A stretch of DNA of 64,000 nt from Streptomyces wedmorensis (GTDB lineage Bacteria > Actinomycetota > Actinomycetes > Streptomycetales > Streptomycetaceae). Made by a program: the position numbers and the translations under genes. Position 1 is the stretch's first letter. Each line of letters begins with the position of its first letter. This document shows positions 8,689-16,829 of this stretch, one piece after another. Where the stretch lies: positions 197,296-261,295 of the forward strand of contig NZ_JNWK01000009.1 of NCBI RefSeq assembly GCF_000716445.1. The letters are read 5' to 3'. A model generated the notes under the pieces. That model was not told where the DNA came from. It did not search any database and saw nothing but the letters and a program-made list of their open reading frames with translations.

Positions 8689-10464
8689 TCAGGGTGATGC
8701 GGCGGTCGTCGCGGGCCCGAGGAGGACGACGGTGTCACCCTCCTGCGGCACGGTCTCCCGTCTCTCCGTGACGGGATCCAGCCGGTGGTCGGCCCGCACC
8801 ACGAAGAGCGTGTCGTACTCCGGCGGCAGCGGGGCGGCGGCCGGCTGCACCACGAACCGGGCACCCCGTCCGTAGCGTTCCGCGAGGACGTGCCGGACCA
8901 GGGAGCGGCCGAAGAGGATGTCGCCGCCGGTGTAGGGAGCGACCACGCCGTGGCTGTCGTGCGGTGGCCCCACCCGGTAGACGGGCCCCTCGACGTTGTC
9001 CTGCATCACGATCGAGGCGAGCGCGTTGAAGTCGTCGTCGTCGGTGGCCAGGAAGACGGCCGTCACGCCCTCCAGACGAGCCCCGGGGTTGATGGCCGTG
9101 GCCAGCAGATCGCCCTTGGCGAGGTCGAGGCCCGCCTGTTTGATCTCCTCGCGTTCTTCGTCGAGTCCCGCCCACATCAGCACGTCGAGGCCGGCGGATC
9201 TCAGGGCCCTGCCCAGGTCGACCACCCACGGCTCGCCGCCCACCAGGAGGACGCGCGTGCCCTCCGCTCTGACGACGCCCAGCCGTCTGGCCACCGGGGC
9301 CGCCGTCAGCGAGTACAGGAGAACGGTTCCCACGATCACCAGGAAGGTGACGGGAAGGATCTCCTCGGCCCCGGTGACCCCCCGCTGCACCAGGCCGGCG
9401 GAGAAGGCCGAGGCCGTCGCTGCCGCGACGATGCCGCGTGGGTCCATCCACCCGACGAAGGCACGCTCCCCCCGTGAGAGGTCCGTGCGCGCCGCGGCGC
9501 CGAAGGCCACGATCGGCCGGACGACCAGGACGAGGATCGCGATCAGTCCGAGCCCGGGGAGGAGTACCGGCACCAGGGACGCCGGGGACACGGTGGAGGA
9601 GATGGAGATGAACAGCAGTCCGATGATCAGCTGGACCAGAGTCTCCAGGAAGGGCCGGCGCGAGGGCATGTCGAAGCCGCGGATGTTGGAGACGGCCAGT
9701 CCCGCCAGGATGGCGGCGATGAGCCCGGTGTCGTCCCGCACGACGTCACAGCCCGCCGATACGCCGATCACGATGGCGAGCTGTGCCAGCGTTCCGAGGG
9801 TCTCGCCGAGTCGCAGGGTGCGCAGGGTGAACCACAGCAGAGCGGTTCCCACGACTCCGCCCACCATCCCGACGGCGAGGCTGAGTGCGAACTGACCCAG
9901 CTGGTAACCCCGACCGATGTCGATGTGGTGTGACGAGGCGACCGCGTGGAAGGTGAGGGCGCCGAGGATGGCGCCGATCGGGTCGGTCAGCGTCCCTTCC
10001 CAGATCAGGATGCGCCGTACCTTGTCGCTCGGCCGCACGAAGTCGAGGATCGGCCCCACGACCGTGGGCCCGGAGACGACGAGGATCATGCCGAGCATCG
10101 CGGCCACGCGCAGGGGCATGTCGAACATCGCCGGTGCCACCGCGCTGGTGACGAGGAAGGTGAGCAGCACGCCGTACACCAGCAGCCTGCCCACGATCCC
10201 TCGGGTGTGGTGGGCCAGCTTGCGCAGGTCGAGTCCCAGACCGGCGTCGTAGAGGATCACCGCGACGGACAGCGACACGAGGGCGGAGAAGTCCGGACCC
10301 AGCAGTCTGTCCGGGTGGATGACGTCGGTGATCGCGCCGGCGGCGAACCCGACGGGAAGCAGGATGATCAGGGCGGGGACGCGCAGCTTGCCGGCCAGGA
10401 TCTGCGATCCGGTGGCGAGCACCACCGTCAGGGCGAGTCCGAGAAGGATCTCGTCGTCGGTCAC
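8689..10464 (-). CDS. CPA-family cation/proton antiporter with RCK-like domain
   Basis: The 591-residue protein starts with about 12 TM helices of a Na+(K+)/H+ exchanger (residues 1-390), with VSGPTVVGPILDFVRPSDKV in the core. The C-terminal cytoplasmic part has a Rossmann TrkA-N/RCK-like fold (VLLVGGEPWVVDLGRALRSAGL, then VFLATDDDDFNALASIVM) followed by a TrkA-C-like segment. Such antiporters handle pH and K+ with nucleotide gating. The open frame runs upstream to 10605, but GTG at 10464, with GGAAGGAAG just ahead, is the clear start. It lies 61 bp downstream of cydB on the same strand. Confidence 0.88.
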   Translation of the reverse strand: MTDDEILLGLALTVVLATGSQILAGKLRVPALIILLPVGFAAGAITDVIHPDRLLGPDFSALVSLSVAVILYDAGLGLDLRKLAHHTRGIVGRLLVYGVLLTFLVTSAVAPAMFDMPLRVAAMLGMILVVSGPTVVGPILDFVRPSDKVRRILIWEGTLTDPIGAILGALTFHAVASSHHIDIGRGYQLGQFALSLAVGMVGGVVGTALLWFTLRTLRLGETLGTLAQLAIVIGVSAGCDVVRDDTGLIAAILAGLAVSNIRGFDMPSRRPFLETLVQLIIGLLFISISSTVSPASLVPVLLPGLGLIAILVLVVRPIVAFGAAARTDLSRGERAFVGWMDPRGIVAAATASAFSAGLVQRGVTGAEEILPVTFLVIVGTVLLYSLTAAPVARRLGVVRAEGTRVLLVGGEPWVVDLGRALRSAGLDVLMWAGLDEEREEIKQAGLDLAKGDLLATAINPGARLEGVTAVFLATDDDDFNALASIVMQDNVEGPVYRVGPPHDSHGVVAPYTGGDILFGRSLVRHVLAERYGRGARFVVQPAAAPLPPEYDTLFVVRADHRLDPVTERRETVPQEGDTVVLLGPATTAASP

Positions 10465-10525
10465 AGCGGCTTCCTTCCTCGGGGTCCGGGCGTGAGGGGC
10501 GTCCAGGACGCGTGCGAACGGGCGA

Positions 10526-11584
10526 TCAGAGGTCGGGTGCCGCGTCGTCACCCGTGGTGCCGCTCCCCTTGCGCAGCTCGGCGTCGGTGAGCTCTTCGAG
10601 CTCACCGTGGGTGTCGAGCCAGTAGAGGAGGACCACGGCCGGTACGACGAGCACCAGGGCCACCAAGGTGACGATCGCCAGCCACGTCAGCGTGGCGGGC
10701 GCGCCCGCGGCGTCGGCCACGGTCAGCGAGGTCGGCAGCAGATAGGGACGCTGGGCCATACCCCAGGCGACGACGGCCGACGCGACGACGCCGATTGCCG
10801 TGACACGCATCCAGGTGCTCGGAGGCCGCAGGAGCATCACCAGGGTGGCGAGGGCGGCTGCTCCGGCCACGACGACGAAGAACAGCCCCAGGCCGTGGGT
10901 GAGTCCGTGCCACACATGGGGGGCGTCCTCGTGGGTGACGAACGCGGTGACCACCGCGAGCACGGTGAGTACGGCGAGACTGCACAGTGCCCGTCGCCTG
11001 AAGTAGCCGACCAGATCGGGCGCGTCGAACCTGCGGGCGTCCCCGGTCAGGAACACCGCGCCGAGGAAGGCCGTGGTCGCGACGGCGACGAGCCCGAACA
11101 CGAGGGAGGTGGGGCTGGTCCAGATGTCGGCCGAGGCCTCGGTGCCGGGAGCCACGCGTTCCGACGCGACCCCGCCGACGGCGGCACCGAGGAAGAACGG
11201 CGTGACGAGCGAGGCCACGGCGAACACGGCGCCGTACAGACGCCGGCCGGCGAGCCGTCGGGTCGGCTTGCGGAAGGCGAATCCGGCGCCACGCAGGACC
11301 ATGCCCACGACGGCCAGGGCCAGCGGGAGCCACATCGCGGAGAACACGGTCTGGAACAGGACGGGGAAACCGGTCCACATGATGACGAGAACGAAGATCA
11401 GCCAGACGTTGTTGACCTCCCATACGGGAGCCATGGCGTGGTCGATGAGCCACCGGGGCCGCCGGCCGCGCGCCGTCCCACCGGCCGTCAGGTCCCAGAA
11501 GCCGGCACCGTAGTCGGTACCACCGGCGCAGGCGTACGCGGTCACGGCCAGGAGCAGGACCACGGCGATGAGGTCGGCTGTCAC
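10526..11584 (-). CDS. cydB: Cytochrome bd ubiquinol oxidase subunit II
   Basis: The 352-residue integral membrane protein has the CydB opening with AYACAGGTDYGAGFWDL, followed by WEVNNVWLIFVLVIMWTGFP and further TM helices. Subunit II supports haem and quinol chemistry in the bd oxidase, which reduces O2 with very high affinity without pumping protons. GTG at 11584 overlaps the cydA stop by four bases (GTGA), so translation is coupled. The cydDC exporter genes that often follow are absent; an antiporter gene comes next. Confidence 0.95.
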   Translation of the reverse strand: MTADLIAVVLLLAVTAYACAGGTDYGAGFWDLTAGGTARGRRPRWLIDHAMAPVWEVNNVWLIFVLVIMWTGFPVLFQTVFSAMWLPLALAVVGMVLRGAGFAFRKPTRRLAGRRLYGAVFAVASLVTPFFLGAAVGGVASERVAPGTEASADIWTSPTSLVFGLVAVATTAFLGAVFLTGDARRFDAPDLVGYFRRRALCSLAVLTVLAVVTAFVTHEDAPHVWHGLTHGLGLFFVVVAGAAALATLVMLLRPPSTWMRVTAIGVVASAVVAWGMAQRPYLLPTSLTVADAAGAPATLTWLAIVTLVALVLVVPAVVLLYWLDTHGELEELTDAELRKGSGTTGDDAAPDL

Positions 11585-13062
11585 GAGCGGTCACCCCCGG
11601 GCCGCCCGGCTCCGTCTCCGGTGGGAGGGGCGTCTCCCACGGGAAGGGGGGCTCGCGGCCCGTAGGGGAGGTCGTCCTCCGGCGGACGGCCCGTCCCTCC
11701 GGCGGCCTGCTGCCGGTCGGCGAGGCGCCACCGCGTGCGCATCTTCAGCAGGATGACGAGGAACGAGCCGAAGAGGAACACGTACACCGCCATCACCACA
11801 CCGAGCATGATCCACAGGCTGGTGGAGCGGGTCGACGTCACCGCCTCGGCGACCCGCATGTTCTGGTACACGATCCAGGGCTGGCGTCCGACCTCGGTGG
11901 CGATCCAGCCGCACTCGACGGCCACCACGGAGGCGACGCCCGCGCAGGCCGCCGAGCGGTAGAACCAGGTAGAGGCGGGCAGCCGGCGGTGCCGCAACCA
12001 GACGAACCCGTACCAGAGGGCGAGCAGCACCAGCACGGATCCGATCAGGACCATGAGGTCGAAGGCCCAGTGGGCGATGGTCGCCTGTGTGGCCGTGGGG
12101 CGTTGGTCCGCCGGGACGGAGGTCAGTCCCACCACCTCGGTGTCCGGGCTGAACCCGGCCAGCACCGAGTCGAGCAAGGGGATCTTGATGCCGCCCGAGA
12201 CGGTGCCGTTCTCGTTCAGACGTCCGAAGAGGTACTCCGGCACCCTGGTGTCGGTCTTCCAGACGATCTCCATCGCGGCGAACTTCACCGGTTGCTTGTG
12301 GAACACCGACCGGGCGATGGAATCGCCGAGGACGAACTGCACCGGGGCGGCGACGGCGGCGATGGTGAACGGAACGGCGAAGCCGAGCCGGTGGTAGTGG
12401 TCCCGGCGGCCGCGCAGCCAGCCGACGGCATAGACCCCGGCCACCATGAAGCCCGCGGTGAGGACCATCGCCACGACGAAGTGCCAGTACTGCGGTCCGA
12501 ACATCGGCGTGAAGATCGCCTTCCAGACGTTCACGTCGACCGGGTTGCCCCCGGAGTCGAGCGAGAAGCCCTGTGGCGTGTTCATCCAGGAGTTGGCGGC
12601 CAGGATGCCGAACGCTCCGAGCAGTGCGGCGAACGGCAGGGGCAGGCCCAGGAGGAAGTGCGTCCGCGGCTTCAGCCGCCGCCATCCGTACAGGTAGATG
12701 GCGATGAGCACGGCCTCCAGGAAGAAGGCCCAGGCCTCGACGCCGAATCCGATGCCGAAGACATCACCCCAGCGCCCCATCAGGCCGGGCCAGAGCAGAC
12801 CGAACTCGAACGAGAGCACCGTGCCGGTGACGATGCCGAGCGCGAACTGCACCGCCATGACGGCCGACCAGCGTCGTGCCAGGAGCAGTGCCGTGGCGTC
12901 CTTGTGGCGCAGTCCGCGGTAGTGCATGACAAGGGTGATGAAGGGGAAGGCGACGCCGAGGGGTACCAGGATGATGTGGGAGGCCAGGGTGAAGGCCATG
13001 AGTTCCCGGGCCGGCAGGAGTTGGGCCGGGGCATCCGCCAGCAGGTGGAACGAGGTGGACAT
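11581..13062 (-). CDS. cydA: Cytochrome bd ubiquinol oxidase subunit I
   Basis: The 493-residue protein matches CydA. The N-terminus includes RELMAFTLASHIILVPLGV with a conserved haem-ligand His, then the core helix FGIGFGVEAWAFFLEAVLIA and NSWMNTPQGF. A quinol-binding Q-loop region follows, then C-terminal helices near residues 390-450. The protein carries hemes b558, b595 and d. ATG at 13062 has GAAGG upstream. The short-chain dehydrogenase gene lies 42 bp upstream on the same strand, and a candidate operator sits before that gene, so SDR-cydA-cydB may be one low-oxygen operon. Confidence 0.95.
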   Translation of the reverse strand: MSTSFHLLADAPAQLLPARELMAFTLASHIILVPLGVAFPFITLVMHYRGLRHKDATALLLARRWSAVMAVQFALGIVTGTVLSFEFGLLWPGLMGRWGDVFGIGFGVEAWAFFLEAVLIAIYLYGWRRLKPRTHFLLGLPLPFAALLGAFGILAANSWMNTPQGFSLDSGGNPVDVNVWKAIFTPMFGPQYWHFVVAMVLTAGFMVAGVYAVGWLRGRRDHYHRLGFAVPFTIAAVAAPVQFVLGDSIARSVFHKQPVKFAAMEIVWKTDTRVPEYLFGRLNENGTVSGGIKIPLLDSVLAGFSPDTEVVGLTSVPADQRPTATQATIAHWAFDLMVLIGSVLVLLALWYGFVWLRHRRLPASTWFYRSAACAGVASVVAVECGWIATEVGRQPWIVYQNMRVAEAVTSTRSTSLWIMLGVVMAVYVFLFGSFLVILLKMRTRWRLADRQQAAGGTGRPPEDDLPYGPRAPLPVGDAPPTGDGAGRPGGDRS

Positions 13063-13104
13063 GCAAGCCTTCGCTGTTCGTGGACGTGACAGGCCGGGAG
13101 ACGG

Positions 13105-13944
13105 TCATCCGCCCGTGGCGAATCCCGGGAAGAGGGTCATGCCGCCGTCGACGTACAGGGTGGTTCCCACCACGTAGTCCATGAGGTCGGAGGCGAGCGC
13201 GACGACGGCGTTCGCGATGTCCTCGGGGTCACCGATGCGGTCGTACGGAATGAGCCGCAGGAGGTCCTCCCGCGCTTCCTGCGTCTCCCAGGCGGCGCGG
13301 TTGATCGGCGTCCTGATCGCTCCCGGGGCGACCGCGTTCACGCGGATCTTCTCGGGTGCCAGCTCCTGGGCCAGGGTCTGCATCATCATCTGCACGCCGC
13401 CCTTGGAGGACGCGTAGTTGACGTGGCCCGACCAGGGGATGATCTGGTGCACCGAACTCATGCAGATGATCTTCCCGGCTGAGCGGGAGACCTCGGGGAC
13501 CACGCCCCGGCGCCGGAACTCCTTGGTCGCCTCCCGGGCGCACAGGAACTGACCGGTGAGATTGACGTCGATGACCTTCTGCCACTGTGCGAGCGTCATC
13601 TCCGTGAGCCGGGCGTCCCGCTGCAGTCCCGCGTTGGCCACGAGAACGTCGATGGTGCCGAACTCCTGGACCATCCGGTCCATCATGGCGACGACCTGGT
13701 CCTCCTGGGACACGTCGGCCTCGTACGCCGCGGCGCGGACCCCGAACGAGGCGATCTCCGCGACCACCTCCTCGGCGGCCTCGCGCCCCGCCACGTAGTT
13801 CACGACCACGTCGGCACCGGCTCGGCCCAGACCGATGGCCGTGGCCTTGCCGATGCCCGAATTGGCCCCGGTGACCAGAGCCTTCTGGCCGTGCAGCAAA
13901 CGCGCCGGGATCACATCCTGCGGTGCCTCCACAGTGGAATCCAT
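13105..13944 (-). CDS. Short-chain dehydrogenase (glucose 1-dehydrogenase-like)
   Basis: The 279-residue classical SDR has the cofactor motif TGANSGIGKA (about residues 25-34), NAG in VLVANAGL, catalytic Ser in MSSVHQI, YxxxK in YASSKGG, and PGAIRTP. The late EDIANAVVALAS and the C-terminus DYVVGTTLYVDGGMTLFPGF resemble glucose/ribitol dehydrogenases. The substrate is not determined. ATG at 13944 follows GAGGAGGCAGG, so the longer frame to 14031 is not used. With cydAB downstream, its NAD(P)H would ultimately feed the respiratory chain. Confidence 0.88.
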   Translation of the reverse strand: MDSTVEAPQDVIPARLLHGQKALVTGANSGIGKATAIGLGRAGADVVVNYVAGREAAEEVVAEIASFGVRAAAYEADVSQEDQVVAMMDRMVQEFGTIDVLVANAGLQRDARLTEMTLAQWQKVIDVNLTGQFLCAREATKEFRRRGVVPEVSRSAGKIICMSSVHQIIPWSGHVNYASSKGGVQMMMQTLAQELAPEKIRVNAVAPGAIRTPINRAAWETQEAREDLLRLIPYDRIGDPEDIANAVVALASDLMDYVVGTTLYVDGGMTLFPGFATGG

Positions 13945-14049
13945 TCCCTGCCTCCTCGCTGCGCGGTCGCCTGGGCCCGGGGCCGGCGCGGCCGGGCAGC
14001 TCACGCAATCACCCGATGAGGCGGTCGGCATCTCCTCCGCCTCGCCTTT

Positions 14050-14063
14050 GGGCCGTTGAGCCC
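14050..14063. promoter_or_regulatory. Candidate operator palindrome upstream of SDR-cydAB
   Basis: GGGCCGTTGAGCCC matches the window's recurring GGGCCGnnCGGCCC palindrome at 12 of 14 positions (all but the last three of the inner-half bases). It lies 106 bp upstream of the dehydrogenase start and between two minus-strand genes. Confidence 0.4.
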
Positions 14064-14110
14064 AGCGTCTTCGTCCGGACGGACCACCTACGGGCCCGGC
14101 CGCGCCGATC

Positions 14111-15691
14111 TCAACCCAGCCGGGCCACGAGGTGATCCCCGACCCGCAGGGCGTTGGCGATGGCCGTCAAGGACGGGTTGACCGCGCCGATGCTCGGGAA
14201 GAAGCTCGTGTCCACGACGTACAGGTTGTCGAGGTCGTGGGCCTTGCAGTTCACGTCCAGCGCGGAGGCGGCAGGATCGGCGCCGAAGCGTACGGTGCCC
14301 GCCTGGTGCGCCGTCGCACCGATCGGCATGCCCTTGTGCAGGTAGATGCTGCGGGACAGCAGGTGGTGCTCGTGCATGCCGAGGTGCCCCAGCATTCCCT
14401 GCAGTTTGTGCCTCAACCGCTTCAGGCCTTCGATGTTGTTCTTCTCGTCGAGAGCGAGACGGATACGGGCGTCGCCGTCGAGAGTGACCCGGTTGTCGGG
14501 CCGGGGGAGGTCCTCACCGCACAGCCAGAAGTCGACGGCGTGACGCGCGAGCACCTCGAACGGCATGTCGGGAGTCACCGCACCGGCCCAGCGGGGGGCC
14601 TCGCCGTGGATCTGTTCGGCGTCGGACTTGCCCAGCATCTGGATGCCGCCCAACGGGAAGTCCCAGTCGTCCGCGCCGAGGTACCAGTCGTTGACGGCGA
14701 GGGTCTTCTGGAATCGGGTGTCATTGGGCTCCTTCGACACCGCCATCAGAGCGAGGTTGTTGTGCCGCATGTAGAAGCGGCCGACCACATCCGAGCTGTT
14801 GGCGAGGCCACGGGGATGGTGCTCGTTCGCCGAGGCCAGCAGCAGCGCCGCGGAGTTGACCGCCCCACAGGAGACGACCACCACGTCCGCCGTGTACCGG
14901 ACCTCGGAACCGTCCGCCAGCCGGCCGACGACCGCGCTGACCCGGCGTCCCCCGGCATCCGTCTCCAGCCGCACCACCTGGGTGTGCGTGGCCATCTCGA
15001 CGTTGGGGTGCTCCAGAGCCGGTTCCACACAGATCACCTCGGCGTCGGACTTCCCGCGCACCAGACACGGAAAGCCGTCGACGCGGTCGCACCGGATGCA
15101 GACGCTGGAGTGGGTGGCCCGCCCGCCGTTCTCCTGGATCAGGTTGACGCCGATCGGGAGGTGGAACGGGTGCAGGCCGCGCTTCTCGAGATCGTCGCTC
15201 AGCTGCTGGATGCGCGGCTCGTGCTCCACCGGTGGATGGGCGTACTGCGCGCTCACCGGGCCTTCGCCGGGATCCTCGCCGTGCCGTCCGTGGACGAGGT
15301 AGAGGTGCTCGGCCTGCGTGTAGTACGGCTCCAGGTCCTCGTACCGGATCGGCCAGGCCGGGGAGATGCCGCCGTGATGACGGATCTCGCCGAAGTCCTC
15401 CGGACGCAGCCGGAAGAGGGCGGCCCCGTAGAACTTGGTGTTGCCGCCGACGTAGTAGTTGACCTCGGGCGGGAACTCGTCGCCGTTCCTGTCCAGCCAG
15501 AACTCCGGCGCACGGTACTTGCCCCTGACGAACACCGCCGTCGAGTCCCAGTTGTCCCGCTCACGCGGAAGGTAGCCGCCGCGTTCGACGAGGAGGACGC
15601 GCTTGCCGGACGGGGCGAGCCGATGGGCGAGAGTGCCTCCGCCGGCGCCGGTGCCGATGATGATGACGTCATAGTGAGGGGCGTCGCCCAT
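14111..15691 (-). CDS. GMC-family FAD-dependent oxidoreductase
   Basis: The 526-residue flavoprotein opens with the FAD Rossmann motif DVIIIGTGAGGGTLAHRLA, followed by VLLVERGG, VGGNTKFYGAALFRL and a cysteine-rich loop CIRCDRVDGFPC in the middle. The C-terminus holds the substrate-domain His in GATAHQAGTVRFG, and the closing NLYVVDTSFFPSIGAVNPSL. It oxidises an alcohol or sugar hydroxyl; the substrate is unknown. ATG at 15691 (MGDAPHYD) with AGGACGG is preferred to the ATG at 15715. A 90-bp relic of a related gene lies at 1964-2053. Sugar-kinase and epimerase genes upstream suggest a sugar-acid context. Confidence 0.88.
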   Translation of the reverse strand: MGDAPHYDVIIIGTGAGGGTLAHRLAPSGKRVLLVERGGYLPRERDNWDSTAVFVRGKYRAPEFWLDRNGDEFPPEVNYYVGGNTKFYGAALFRLRPEDFGEIRHHGGISPAWPIRYEDLEPYYTQAEHLYLVHGRHGEDPGEGPVSAQYAHPPVEHEPRIQQLSDDLEKRGLHPFHLPIGVNLIQENGGRATHSSVCIRCDRVDGFPCLVRGKSDAEVICVEPALEHPNVEMATHTQVVRLETDAGGRRVSAVVGRLADGSEVRYTADVVVVSCGAVNSAALLLASANEHHPRGLANSSDVVGRFYMRHNNLALMAVSKEPNDTRFQKTLAVNDWYLGADDWDFPLGGIQMLGKSDAEQIHGEAPRWAGAVTPDMPFEVLARHAVDFWLCGEDLPRPDNRVTLDGDARIRLALDEKNNIEGLKRLRHKLQGMLGHLGMHEHHLLSRSIYLHKGMPIGATAHQAGTVRFGADPAASALDVNCKAHDLDNLYVVDTSFFPSIGAVNPSLTAIANALRVGDHLVARLG

Positions 15692-15757
15692 GGCGACCAC
15701 CGTCCTTGGAATCATGGCCCCGACCCGATGTCAGGCACCTGGCGCCCCGAGGGGCGA

Positions 15758-15771
15758 GGGTCCGGCGGCCC
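15758..15771. promoter_or_regulatory. Possible operator upstream of GMC oxidoreductase
   Basis: GGGTCCGGCGGCCC matches the recurring palindrome at 12 of 14 positions and lies 67 bp upstream of the oxidoreductase start, the same distance seen at better sites. The imperfect left arm makes this tentative. Confidence 0.3.
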
Positions 15772-15879
15772 CACCTCCCTCGAAGGTAGCTGCCCTCCTC
15801 GTGGACGGCGACCGGAGCGGCGGTCCCTGGCGGGCAAGGCCTTCTCGCGGCACCGCGACGGTCCCCGACGCCAGGCCGT

Positions 15880-16797
15880 TCACAGCACCGCGACCGGGTT
15901 CACGGGCGACCCCGTGGCTCCGGTCAGCCGCAGGGGGGCCACCACACAGAGGAAACTCCAGCGCTCGGCCCGCGCGCAGACCGGGACGAGGTCCTCGAAC
16001 CCCAAGTAGTCCATGAGAGGGACCCCCATGGCGTGGATGGCCAGGACGTGTACGGGGAAGGCGATGTCCTCCACCACGCTGGGAGCGGTGTCGTTGTTGC
16101 CGTCTCCGCCCAGAACGGAGACCTCGCGCTCGGCCAGGAACTCCACGGCGGTCGGGTGCAGACCCACCCGCGCCCCGGCCGAGTCCCACGGCCCGAGTTC
16201 GGTGCGCCGAAGACGATGCCCCACCCTGACGAACAGCAGGTCGCCCGGTCCGACACGGACTCCCTGCGCGGCCTCGGCGGCCGTCAGGTCGCCCGAGGTC
16301 ACGACGTCGCCCGGTTCCAGCCAGGGCACGCCACGCAGCCGCGGGATGTCCAACAGGACACCCCGGCCGACGATGCCGTCGCCGAGCAGGTCGACGGAGA
16401 GCCGACCGGCCCCCGCGTCGGTCACGGTGCTCGCGGGCACCCCGCCGTAGAGTTCCCCGTCGAACACCACATGGCAGAGGGCGTCGAGATGGCTGTCCGC
16501 GTCGCCGTGCACGTTCATGGCGAAGCGGTCGGTGGCGAAGTGGAGCGCGTCGGAGCGGAGATCGCGCGGGCTCGGGCCGGTCATGCGGTGCACCGCGGGC
16601 TCAGGGTCGTCGGGACCCGGTACGGTCTCGATCGGAGCCGCCATCGACACGGTGCGTCCGAGCCGGACCTCCGAGGCGGCCGCCACCACCCGCTCAGGTG
16701 TGAGATGGCGGAGCGCGCCACACCGGCCGTTCACCGCCGGCGGCGCCGCCCGGCTCCGGAGCCGCTCGTAGAGCGCCCGGAAATCGTGCGCGGTCAT
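15880..16797 (-). CDS. Cyclase/kynurenine formamidase-like metal hydrolase
   Basis: The 305-residue protein belongs to the cyclase family (PF04199), whose fold binds divalent metal through a HxGxHxDxxxH-like motif. Here the motif reads VHGDADSHLDALCHVVFDG, with DLLFVRVGH and DGNNDTAPS later. Family members hydrolyse amide or ester bonds, with N-formylkynurenine and isatin as known substrates; the substrate here is unknown. ATG at 16797 follows GAGGACGGG. The kinase-epimerase fusion gene ends 32 bp upstream on the same strand, suggesting cotranscription. Confidence 0.82.
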   Translation of the reverse strand: MTAHDFRALYERLRSRAAPPAVNGRCGALRHLTPERVVAAASEVRLGRTVSMAAPIETVPGPDDPEPAVHRMTGPSPRDLRSDALHFATDRFAMNVHGDADSHLDALCHVVFDGELYGGVPASTVTDAGAGRLSVDLLGDGIVGRGVLLDIPRLRGVPWLEPGDVVTSGDLTAAEAAQGVRVGPGDLLFVRVGHRLRRTELGPWDSAGARVGLHPTAVEFLAEREVSVLGGDGNNDTAPSVVEDIAFPVHVLAIHAMGVPLMDYLGFEDLVPVCARAERWSFLCVVAPLRLTGATGSPVNPVAVL

Positions 16798-16829
16798 GCC
16801 GCCCGTCCTCGACGGCTCGGCGGACGGTG

